Below are positions 1 through 5,423 of a DNA stretch of 5,423 nt, piece after piece. The notes under the pieces are model-generated. The model was not told the DNA's origin. It worked only from the letters and a program-made list of their open reading frames with translations, and did not search any database. The stretch comes from Gemmatimonadota bacterium. Its GTDB lineage: Bacteria > Latescibacterota > UBA2968 > UBA8231. How positions within the stretch are numbered: position 1 is the stretch's first letter; the number at the start of each line of letters is the position of its first letter. The DNA lies in assembly GCA_026706505.1 (NCBI GenBank), contig JAPOYQ010000257.1, positions 1-5,423 on the forward strand. The letters are read 5' to 3'. The position numbers and the translations under genes are program-made.

Positions 1-2030
1 GAGAGATCCAAGAGCAAGCCGACGCGATCTTGGAACGGGAGCCGGATAACCCGTGGGGGCTCTACGTCCAAGCACTCGCGTTTCTGGCGGATCGGAAGTA
101 CTCCGAGGCAGCCGAGTCTAGCTTGCGCGCTTGGGAGCTGCTGCCCCAGCCGGAGTTCGCCGCGACGCACCTTCAGGCGCTTCGCCCCAGAAAAGTAGAA
201 GAGGGGATGGCGTTTCTGGACTCCCTGGATGCGGCGACACGCCAGCATCCCGAGGTCCTCCATGCCCGCGCGGAACTCGAGTACTGGGCACAGTACGCAC
301 TGGAGGATCCCACCTATGTGGACACGAGCCTCGCTACCTTGGCCACGCTGCGAGCGCGTTGGCCCGATCACGTCAGCGGCTACTTTCGGGCTGCGGAACA
401 GCTCTACCGGTCCAACAAGCCGCAGGAGGCGCTCTCGCTGATCGAAGAGGCCATTCGCCTCTCTCCGGGCTCTGCCGAAGTGCGCTATTGGCACTGGAAC
501 ATCCTCAACAGGGAGGATCTGCTCCTTACCGACGAGCGACACACCGCTATCGAGGCCAGCATCGCCGAGTACCGGAAGGCGGCCCCGGAGACCGTACGCG
601 GCCTAGCCCTACTCACCACGACCTATCGGAACGTACTGGAGGACGAAGAGAAGGCGGCGGAGTTTGAGGCGAAGTTGATGGCACTGGCTCCCGCGAGTCG
701 CCATGCGTCGTGGATCCACCGAGAGAAGTTCCAACGGGAGTACCAACGATTACAGCCCGAGCTTAATCTCATCGAGCCCGAGCATGGCGCGGACTCGCAG
801 GAGTACCAAGACCAGCTTCGCCTCATTTGCGACGCAGCCTATCGGTTCTTAGAGAAGCCCCTCTACGACGATAGCTTCCGCGGGTGGCCGTACCTAACGC
901 TCTTCACATCCCTTGAAGCCATGAACCCGATTCCGGCTGAGGAACTCGCCGATGCGGTACGCGGATTGGTCCGCTACGAGCGACTCAACCCGCATATAAC
1001 GTCCACAGCTCCTCTCTCGATGGCCGAACACACACCCTACGCCGAGGAGGCGGCCGAGCTCGCTCGGGATGGCATACAAGCCGTGATCGCTAAAGCCGAA
1101 GAGGAAGAGTGGGAGGAGGAGGAGCTGAACTGGTACTTGAGCCTCCTCCACCACGCCATCGGGTGGGCTAGCTACAAAGCAGGTCGCGTCGAGGAAGGAC
1201 GCAACGAGCTTGAGCGGGCGCTGGAGCTCTGGGGGGAAAACACCAGTGCGTTCCATCATTTAGGCCAAGTGTTCGAACACATGGCGACCGAGGTCGAGGC
1301 GACTCTGCAAATGCGAGATTCGAAGACAGTCGTTTTGCAGACTGAGATCGAGGCCCAGGATGCAGCCGAGGCAGTCCGCACTTGGCTCGACAAGGCCGAG
1401 GAGTCCTACATTGCCGGCCTTGAGGCTAGAAGCTGGGGTGAAAATCCCTTCCCAGAAGCGCTAGGAGCCCTGTACGAACGCCGGCACGGCTCGCGCGAAG
1501 GGCTCGACGAGTATCTCGCCGCGTTTTACGAGCGGGACAGGTCCCAAAGACATCAACGGATTCTAGAATCACGGCTCGATACGGCCCGGACCTACGGACC
1601 GTTCGTCCTCCCCGAGCTCGACGGAGAGTTCGTCGATTCCGCCGGTCTCGACGGCAAGATCGCCGTTCTTCATTTCTGGGGAACCTGGTGTGTTCCCTGC
1701 GTCGCAGAGTTGCCTGAGTATCAGAAGTTCCACGCGCGCTATCTCGACGACCCCGAAGTGGAAGTGATCTCCATCAGTAACGACATCTCCATAGGCAACG
1801 CGCGCGACGTGCTCGACAGGTTCATGGCGGAGAATGAATACGATTTTACCGTCTTGGTGGACGACGGATACGTGCAAGAGGCCGGTGTCAATGTCTGGCC
1901 TACGACTTGGTTCGTCGATGGCGACGGCTATATCCAGTTCGTCCAAGAGGGAGGGGGGAGTGACACCCATCTGGAGGAAGAGTTCGCATGGATCGTCGAG
2001 GCGCTGCGCGATGCCGACGGGAGCCGTTAG
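1..2030 (+). CDS. TPR-repeat protein with C-terminal TlpA/AhpC-type thioredoxin domain (5' end cut off)
   Basis: The reading frame is open from base 3 to the TAG at 2028-2030. A TTG at 30 could be read as a start, but the frame continues upstream without a stop and no ribosome-binding site precedes it, so the gene almost certainly begins outside the window. Numbering from that TTG, residues 1-510 are mostly helical. TPR-like pairs are visible around 8-45, 115-150 and 370-412, and there is a very acidic stretch at 357-365. Residues about 518-660 form a thioredoxin-like domain of the TlpA/redoxin type: the strand AVLHFWGTW leads into the active-site motif CVPC (C554, C557), and the likely cis-proline is P624 in VWPTTWFVD. 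TlpA-like domains usually act as periplasmic or extracytoplasmic thiol-disulfide reductases; export cannot be tested because the N-terminus is missing. The TPR part probably binds protein partners. The partner and substrate are unknown. It converges on the next gene, so it is not in an operon with it. Confidence 0.88.
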   Translation, partial: EIQEQADAILEREPDNPWGLYVQALAFLADRKYSEAAESSLRAWELLPQPEFAATHLQALRPRKVEEGMAFLDSLDAATRQHPEVLHARAELEYWAQYALEDPTYVDTSLATLATLRARWPDHVSGYFRAAEQLYRSNKPQEALSLIEEAIRLSPGSAEVRYWHWNILNREDLLLTDERHTAIEASIAEYRKAAPETVRGLALLTTTYRNVLEDEEKAAEFEAKLMALAPASRHASWIHREKFQREYQRLQPELNLIEPEHGADSQEYQDQLRLICDAAYRFLEKPLYDDSFRGWPYLTLFTSLEAMNPIPAEELADAVRGLVRYERLNPHITSTAPLSMAEHTPYAEEAAELARDGIQAVIAKAEEEEWEEEELNWYLSLLHHAIGWASYKAGRVEEGRNELERALELWGENTSAFHHLGQVFEHMATEVEATLQMRDSKTVVLQTEIEAQDAAEAVRTWLDKAEESYIAGLEARSWGENPFPEALGALYERRHGSREGLDEYLAAFYERDRSQRHQRILESRLDTARTYGPFVLPELDGEFVDSAGLDGKIAVLHFWGTWCVPCVAELPEYQKFHARYLDDPEVEVISISNDISIGNARDVLDRFMAENEYDFTVLVDDGYVQEAGVNVWPTTWFVDGDGYIQFVQEGGGSDTHLEEEFAWIVEALRDADGSR

Positions 2031-2072
2031 GACCAGCTTTCGAACGCTTGATCTGACGGAATCTAGCCAGAA

Positions 2073-3734
2073 TCAATTGGCTGTAAGCGCCAGATGTATG
2101 CGCCGCATAGCCGGCTCCATTACCTGCAAGGGCAAGTCGGCTGTCACCTCGATCAGGCATGTAGTTTCCGATTCCACCGCGGCGGTCACCGCCGGACCCA
2201 ATTCGGGGATCTCGGAGACCCTCCGCGCTGCAAACCCGAAGGCCTGAGCCAGCAGATCGAAATCGGGATTCACCAAGTCGACGGCCAGGGTGCGTCCGTA
2301 GCGGACCTGTTGCTGAGGTCTCATGACCCCGAAACCCCGGTTGTTGAACAAGACCACAATCACGGGAAGCTGGAACTGAGCGGATACTGCCAGCTCCTGG
2401 CAGTTGAACATGAAGCCGCCGTCGCCGGTGAGCACGACCACCGGCCGATCCGGTCGTGCCGCTTTGGCGCCGATACCCGCCGGGAGACCGAATCCGAGGG
2501 TGCAAAAGCCCCACGGATAGATGAAGGAGCGGGGTTCGTACACGTCGAACAAGCGGCGGCACCAGTAGGCACCGATCGCCAGGTCGCTGACGACCACGGT
2601 TTGGCGCGGCAGTGCCAGCCGCAGCGTCTCCACCAACTCAACGCCGGCCGGTGCCAAATCTCGGCAGTCTCGTAGAATCCGTTGCCGCAAGGTGGCGACC
2701 TCCTCGACGCGGTCGCTGGACTGGCTCGAATCGTCGGCTAGGTGCAACAGCATCTGCCCGAGCACGTGGCGGGCGTCGCCGACCACTCCCAGCGTTGGTG
2801 CGTAATTCCGACCGACCTCCTCCGGGTCGATCTCCACGTGAATCATCGTCGGCGGTACCTGTATACTGAACTCGAGCGTATCCTCTTCGGTGAATCGAGT
2901 GCCCACCGCCAACATGACGTCGCAACTGGCCAAGTAGTCGACGACGGCCGGGTGCACGGGTATGCTCCCCAAGGCCAGCGGGTGGTCCTCTGGAATCGAA
3001 CCTTTGCCCTGGACTGTGGTCAAGACTGGCGCGCCGAGGAGTTCGGCCAACTGCCGCACTTGGTCGCTGCCACCGCTGATAGTCACCCCGCCGCCGGCCC
3101 AGATGATGGGCCGCCGGGCCTGGCGCAACAGCCGGACGGCCCGTTCGATCTGTTCCTGCTGAGTTGCGGACCCGTCGGCCGCAGTCGGCTGGCTGGCATC
3201 CACGGGGGGGAATTTCGCGTTGTCCCTCCCGTCGAGTACGTCGCACGGGATCTCAACCACTACCGGCCGGGGCCGGCCGTTTCTCATGCGAGCAAACGCC
3301 TCATTCAGCACCGCGGGAATTGACGCCACTGCATTCGCTCGCTCGCTCCATGCGGTCACTGGCCGCACGCAGCCCAATTGATCTCGGCACTCGTGGATGT
3401 ACCCCTTCTCCTTGCCAATGGCATAGGAGGGTATCTGACTGGCGATGCACAACACCGGCGAGGAGTCGCAGTAGGCGGTGCCCAGCGGCGTGGCGGCGTT
3501 GAGTAGGGCTGGACCGGAAGTGCAGAGGCAGACGCCGACGCGGCCGGTGGCGCGGGCGTACCCATCAGCCATGAAGGCGGCACCCTGTTCGTGCCGCGCG
3601 ACGATGTGCCGGATACCCGAATCCCGAAAGGCGTCGTATATGGCCAGATTGTGGACGCCCGGCATCCCAAAAACTGTGTCTACGCCCTGTGCTTCCAGAG
3701 TGCGGACGACTGCTTCACCGCCGGTCAATTGCAT
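2073..3734 (-). CDS. Thiamine-diphosphate-dependent enzyme, acetolactate synthase/2-oxoacid decarboxylase family
   Basis: This is a complete 553-residue protein, the usual length for the POX/acetolactate synthase superfamily, which cleaves or joins 2-keto acids through ThDP in the cytoplasm. The N-terminal pyrimidine-binding domain (about 1-170) carries FGMPGVH (22-28) and the catalytic glutamate E49 in RHEQGA. The central domain (about 190-330) has the typical RRPIIWAGGG strand and QGKGSIPEDHP. The C-terminal pyrophosphate-binding domain has the ThDP/Mg motif GDGGF (437-441) ending in NN (464-465). Acetolactate synthases usually read AFQE where this protein reads YIHE (111-114), and they have PGG where it has PGVH (25-28). 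In those two places it looks more like 5-guanidino-2-oxopentanoate decarboxylase (AruI)-type proteins as I remember them. Biosynthetic acetolactate synthase is therefore unlikely, and no small regulatory subunit lies next door. The ATG start fits the family N-terminus; a short Shine-Dalgarno-like GGAAAG (3738-3743) sits only 3 nt upstream. The gene is divergent from the enolase-superfamily operon and may share its control region. The substrate is unknown. Confidence 0.92.
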   Translation of the reverse strand: MQLTGGEAVVRTLEAQGVDTVFGMPGVHNLAIYDAFRDSGIRHIVARHEQGAAFMADGYARATGRVGVCLCTSGPALLNAATPLGTAYCDSSPVLCIASQIPSYAIGKEKGYIHECRDQLGCVRPVTAWSERANAVASIPAVLNEAFARMRNGRPRPVVVEIPCDVLDGRDNAKFPPVDASQPTAADGSATQQEQIERAVRLLRQARRPIIWAGGGVTISGGSDQVRQLAELLGAPVLTTVQGKGSIPEDHPLALGSIPVHPAVVDYLASCDVMLAVGTRFTEEDTLEFSIQVPPTMIHVEIDPEEVGRNYAPTLGVVGDARHVLGQMLLHLADDSSQSSDRVEEVATLRQRILRDCRDLAPAGVELVETLRLALPRQTVVVSDLAIGAYWCRRLFDVYEPRSFIYPWGFCTLGFGLPAGIGAKAARPDRPVVVLTGDGGFMFNCQELAVSAQFQLPVIVVLFNNRGFGVMRPQQQVRYGRTLAVDLVNPDFDLLAQAFGFAARRVSEIPELGPAVTAAVESETTCLIEVTADLPLQVMEPAMRRIHLALTAN

Positions 3735-3912
3735 GTTCTTTCCAATTGGGATTGGCCAAGATTCAAATGCCCGTTTACACTTCCGATACCGCCAGCTATT
3801 TTACTAACATTTCAAAAAAATAGAAAAAAGCGTGTTGGAATCAAAAATACCTGAAAAAACAACCTCGACGAATGCTGCTGGCGCGGTAAGTAAGTCTCGC
3901 TAGGAAGGAGTC
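3735..3912. promoter_or_regulatory. Divergent intergenic control region with A/T-rich core
   Basis: This region separates two divergent genes and must drive at least the minus-strand gene. It is GC-rich at its ends but strongly A/T-rich at about 3797-3860. On the plus strand TTTACA (3774-3779) and TATTTT (3797-3802) are 17 bp apart, matching the sigma70 consensus at 5/6 and 4/6 positions. On the minus strand TAAAAT (3803-3798) matches a -10 box at 5/6, but the -35 position is poor. Two 8-bp palindromes, CCAATTGG (3742-3749) and TTGGCCAA (3752-3759), lie just upstream of the minus-strand start. That a control region lies here follows from the gene layout. The individual boxes are weak guesses, because the host sigma factor consensus is unknown. 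Confidence 0.45.
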
Positions 3913-3930
3913 ATGAGAATCACTAAGTAG
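3913..3930 (+). other. Five-codon mini-ORF (MRITK-stop) made by the upstream repeat copy
   Basis: The upstream copy of the 27-bp repeat gives ATG at 3913-3915, four more codons identical to the start of the downstream gene, and TAG at 3928-3930. It has the same ribosome-binding sequence as the real start. Its stop touches the GGAAGGAG (3930-3937) of the enolase-superfamily gene, 9 nt before that gene's ATG. Ribosomes could load here and then reinitiate, or be diverted. Translation of this mini-ORF is inferred and has not been shown. Confidence 0.4.
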
Positions 3931-3939
3931 GAAGGAGTC
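3928..3939 (+). promoter_or_regulatory. Ribosome-binding site of the enolase-superfamily gene
   Basis: GGAAGGAG at 3930-3937 precedes ATG 3940. The best match to the anti-Shine-Dalgarno (AAGGAG, 3932-3937) leaves only 2 nt to the start, which is unusually short; pairing through the upstream AGGA (3929-3932) leaves 7 nt, a normal distance. The start at 3940 is supported because the MRITKIERV N-terminus matches the usual beginning of enolase-superfamily proteins and the in-frame TAG at 3928-3930 rules out a longer form. Confidence 0.65.
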
Positions 3940-5019
3940 ATGAGAATCACTAAGATAGAACGCGTCGCCTTGCACCTGCCCTACGAGGAGCGGGTCCGCG
4001 AGCACCTGAGAAAAGGCTGGAATTTGGGCAACCGCGCCACGGATGAGGAATTCGAGGAAAGGAAAGACGAGTTTCACCGGCAGTGGAGGAAATCGTCGTC
4101 TCCCTCGGTGCAGAATTCCCTCTACTGGGTGCACACCGACGAAGGCCTGATCGGGCTGGGCGAAGGTGTGGCCCTTCCGGACGATCAGCTTCAGACCTAC
4201 GTGGGCCGCAGTCCTTTCGAGTTCATCATGGACGATAGCCCCGGTCCCTTGCAGATGGCTTTCTACGATCTCATGGGCCAGTTTCTCGGTCTGCCCATCG
4301 CCCGGCTCTTGGGCCCGAGCCGGGAGAGTGCGCCTCTGGCCTACTGGTCGCAATGCTTTCCACCCGAGACGATGCAGCAAGAAGCGAAAATCGCCCTGGA
4401 GATGGGTTTCAAGGTGCACAAGTTCAAGCGCCGCGCCCACACTGACGTGGTGGAACAGGTAGCCGCGATAGCGGAAGTAACCCCGGAAGACTACGAGCTC
4501 ACCATCGATGCCAACCAGACCTTCGGCACGCTCGAACGCGCCCTCGCGGTCGGCAGGGAGTTGAAGAGATATCCTCAAGTCCACTGCCTGGAATCCCCCA
4601 TTCCCCAGGGCGATATCGAAGGCTACCGGGCCCTCAAGCGGGAACTGGGTTACCCCCTGGCGCACCACATGGGCAACCCCGAACCCATCGCGGCCCTGCA
4701 TTCGGACGCGTACGACTACTTCATTTTAGGTGCCAGAGTTGCCAACACCATGCGCAACGCCCATATCTGCGCTGCCCGGAACAAACCTTTCTGGATGCAG
4801 TTGGGCACCGAAGCTACGGGGATTTCCGTGCTCTTCATGCTGCACATGGCCGCGGCCATCCCCAACGCCACGCTTGCCCACGTCTCCCTCTTCTTGCTGC
4901 TCGAGCACCAGCTGCTGCAGGAGCCCCTGAAGATAGAGAATGGCCAGATGATAATTCCGAACAAACCCGGCTTGGGCGCGGACCTGGACCTGGACGCGGT
5001 CGAGCGCTACCGGGTATAG
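3940..5019 (+). CDS. Enolase-superfamily protein (mandelate racemase/muconate lactonizing enzyme-like) with atypical active site
   Basis: This is a complete 359-residue protein, normal length for the superfamily, whose members abstract a proton alpha to a carboxylate with Mg2+ help. The capping domain (about 1-125) shows WVHTDEGLIGLGEG (63-76) and YDLMGQFLGLPIARLLG (109-125). The barrel follows (about 130-335), and a C-terminal segment has the usual PGLGADLDLDAVERY. The KxK motif of the second strand is present (K161, K163), as are metal ligands D190 with N192 (IDANQ) and E218 (LESP). The third ligand position, normally Glu or Asp, falls in AHHMGN (241-246) and has only His or Met. The sixth strand (DYFILGARVAN) shows no Asp or Lys at the expected base position, and the position of mandelate racemase His297 aligns with Q287 (FWMQLG). 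I inferred these equivalences by aligning the residues by eye to remembered family sequences. It may be a dehydratase, racemase or lyase with altered chemistry, or a non-catalytic member. It forms an operon with the dioxygenase 28 bp downstream. Confidence 0.9.
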   Translation: MRITKIERVALHLPYEERVREHLRKGWNLGNRATDEEFEERKDEFHRQWRKSSSPSVQNSLYWVHTDEGLIGLGEGVALPDDQLQTYVGRSPFEFIMDDSPGPLQMAFYDLMGQFLGLPIARLLGPSRESAPLAYWSQCFPPETMQQEAKIALEMGFKVHKFKRRAHTDVVEQVAAIAEVTPEDYELTIDANQTFGTLERALAVGRELKRYPQVHCLESPIPQGDIEGYRALKRELGYPLAHHMGNPEPIAALHSDAYDYFILGARVANTMRNAHICAARNKPFWMQLGTEATGISVLFMLHMAAAIPNATLAHVSLFLLLEHQLLQEPLKIENGQMIIPNKPGLGADLDLDAVERYRV

Positions 5020-5030
5020 ATCGACCATTG

Positions 5031-5037
5031 AAGGAGG
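5031..5037 (+). promoter_or_regulatory. Shine-Dalgarno site of the dioxygenase gene
   Basis: AAGGAGG is a full-strength Shine-Dalgarno match 10 nt before ATG 5048. It supports that start and shows independent ribosome loading inside the two-gene operon. No promoter-like sequence is visible in the 28-bp gap. Confidence 0.8.
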
Positions 5038-5047
5038 CTGAACGCCC

Positions 5048-5423
5048 ATGTGGACCAAAGGACAATTGACCACCTATCGCGAGCAGGGGTTTCTGATACA
5101 GCGCGGACTGATCCCGCCGGATCAGATCGAGCGATTGCGCTCGGCGGCCGACGAGATGATGTCTGAGCAGGCCGACAACCCGCCGGAGGTGCACGTGGTG
5201 CGCGAAAAGAGCGGCCCGGTGCGCTCGGTGTTCTGCATGCACCGCAATGTGCAGCCGTTCCGAGAGTTGTGCCGCTCGGAGCCGATCGCCGGGCCGGTCA
5301 AGCAGATCTTCGGAGACGACGCCTACATCTTCCACAGCAAGCTGAACTACAAGGAGTCATTCGAGGGCACCGTGTGGCTGTGGCACCAGGACTACGGCTA
5401 CTGGCGCTATGACGGCGTCGACG
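5048..5423 (+). CDS. Phytanoyl-CoA dioxygenase (PhyH) family 2-oxoglutarate/Fe(II) oxygenase, EctD-like (3' end cut off)
   Basis: The first 125 residues are visible; the gene runs off the right edge and family members are usually about 250-310 residues. The family hydroxylates small molecules in the cytoplasm using Fe(II), O2 and 2-oxoglutarate. The start MWTKGQLTTYREQGFLIQRG is the typical PhyH opening (helix, then the GF-hydrophobic strand). The first two iron ligands are H113 and D115 in WHQDYGYW; the distal His and the 2OG-binding Arg lie beyond the window. The segment from VVRE (50-53) through RSVF (59-62), SKLNYKESFEG (97-107) to WHQD and DGV lines up without large gaps with ectoine hydroxylase EctD as I remember it. 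It departs from the EctD signature: His96 stands where EctD has the Gln of QSRIN, and YGYW replaces FETW. It is thus an EctD relative, probably with another substrate. It is preceded by a strong ribosome-binding site and co-transcribed with the enolase-superfamily gene. Confidence 0.88.
   Translation, partial: MWTKGQLTTYREQGFLIQRGLIPPDQIERLRSAADEMMSEQADNPPEVHVVREKSGPVRSVFCMHRNVQPFRELCRSEPIAGPVKQIFGDDAYIFHSKLNYKESFEGTVWLWHQDYGYWRYDGVD

Larger units (their letters stand above)
3901..3954 (+). repeat. Perfect 27-bp tandem duplication of the translation-start region
   Basis: Bases 3901-3927 and 3928-3954 are identical. Each copy contains TAG, the purine-rich GGAAGGAG, TC, then ATG and the next four codons (Arg-Ile-Thr-Lys). 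The bases flanking the two copies differ, so the repeat is exactly two units of 27 bp. The likely origin is replication slippage or a small tandem duplication. The unit is a multiple of three, but its first codon TAG is in frame, so the upstream copy cannot extend the protein. Confidence 0.97.

Noticed and set aside
30..32. TTG as the true start of the TPR-thioredoxin gene
   Set aside because: The frame stays open upstream to the window edge, the upstream codons read as the same helical, acidic protein, and there is no ribosome-binding site before the TTG.
131..667. 178-residue open frame on the plus strand inside the TPR gene
   Set aside because: It lies in another frame of a clearly coding region, is rich in Arg, Gly and Pro as out-of-frame GC-rich reading is, and shows no domain.
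1900..2562. 220-residue minus-strand open frame spanning the end of the TPR gene and part of the ThDP enzyme gene
   Set aside because: It overlaps two well-supported genes in a different frame, has low-complexity Arg/Gly/Ser composition and no recognisable motif.
2638..3246. 202-residue minus-strand open frame within the ThDP enzyme gene
   Set aside because: It is an Arg/Gly-rich shadow frame of the central domain of that enzyme with no independent features.
3811..3830. A-run of the intergenic region as a terminator T-tract on the minus strand
   Set aside because: No gene ends nearby on either strand (both neighbours start here) and no GC-rich hairpin sits beside the A-run.
3913..3915. Upstream ATG of the 27-bp repeat as the start of the enolase-superfamily protein
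   Set aside because: It runs into an in-frame TAG at 3928-3930 after five codons.
3841..4701. 286-residue minus-strand open frame antisense to the enolase-superfamily gene
   Set aside because: The plus-strand frame has clear family motifs throughout. The antisense frame has none, and its LSDSHDSFL repeat is only the mirror of the 27-bp tandem duplication.

Overview
The window is GC-rich bacterial DNA with tightly packed protein genes. It holds three substantial genes and the start of a fourth, with no RNA gene, transposase, CRISPR array or other mobile element visible. The content (a TPR-thioredoxin fusion, a TPP-dependent decarboxylase/synthase-like enzyme, an enolase-superfamily protein and a PhyH-type dioxygenase) is typical of catabolic islands in large-genome environmental bacteria. 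Uncultured marine or sponge-associated lineages, Planctomycetes-like and Acidobacteria-like groups come to mind, but that is an impression; nothing here fixes the taxonomy.

Layout. From the left edge to 2030 (+) runs the C-terminal part of a TPR protein ending in a TlpA-like thioredoxin domain with a CVPC active site. It converges, across a 42-bp gap with no clear terminator, on a complete TPP-binding enzyme on the minus strand (2073-3734). A roughly 205-bp intergenic region with an A/T-rich core (about 3797-3860) separates that gene from a divergent plus-strand operon: an enolase-superfamily (mandelate racemase/muconate lactonizing enzyme-like) protein (3940-5019), then after 28 bp a PhyH/ectoine-hydroxylase-like 2-oxoglutarate dioxygenase (5048 to the right edge, cut off).

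The most notable points are these. (1) There is a perfect 27-bp tandem duplication (3901-3954) of the ribosome-binding site and first codons of the enolase-superfamily gene. It creates a five-codon mini-ORF whose stop codon lies against the real gene's ribosome-binding site. (2) The enolase-superfamily protein keeps the KxK motif and the first two metal ligands but appears to lack the third acidic metal ligand and the usual His/Asp or Lys acid-base residues, so its chemistry is not predictable from the family. (3) The dioxygenase lines up with EctD over its whole visible length but departs from the EctD signature, including the Gln of the QSRIN segment.

How the genes may work together is inference. 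The divergent pair and the dioxygenase look like a small-molecule catabolic or tailoring cluster: an enolase-superfamily enzyme could make or rearrange a 2-keto acid, a TPP enzyme could decarboxylate or ligate it, and a 2OG-Fe(II) oxygenase could hydroxylate a related substrate. The TPR-thioredoxin gene is probably unrelated.
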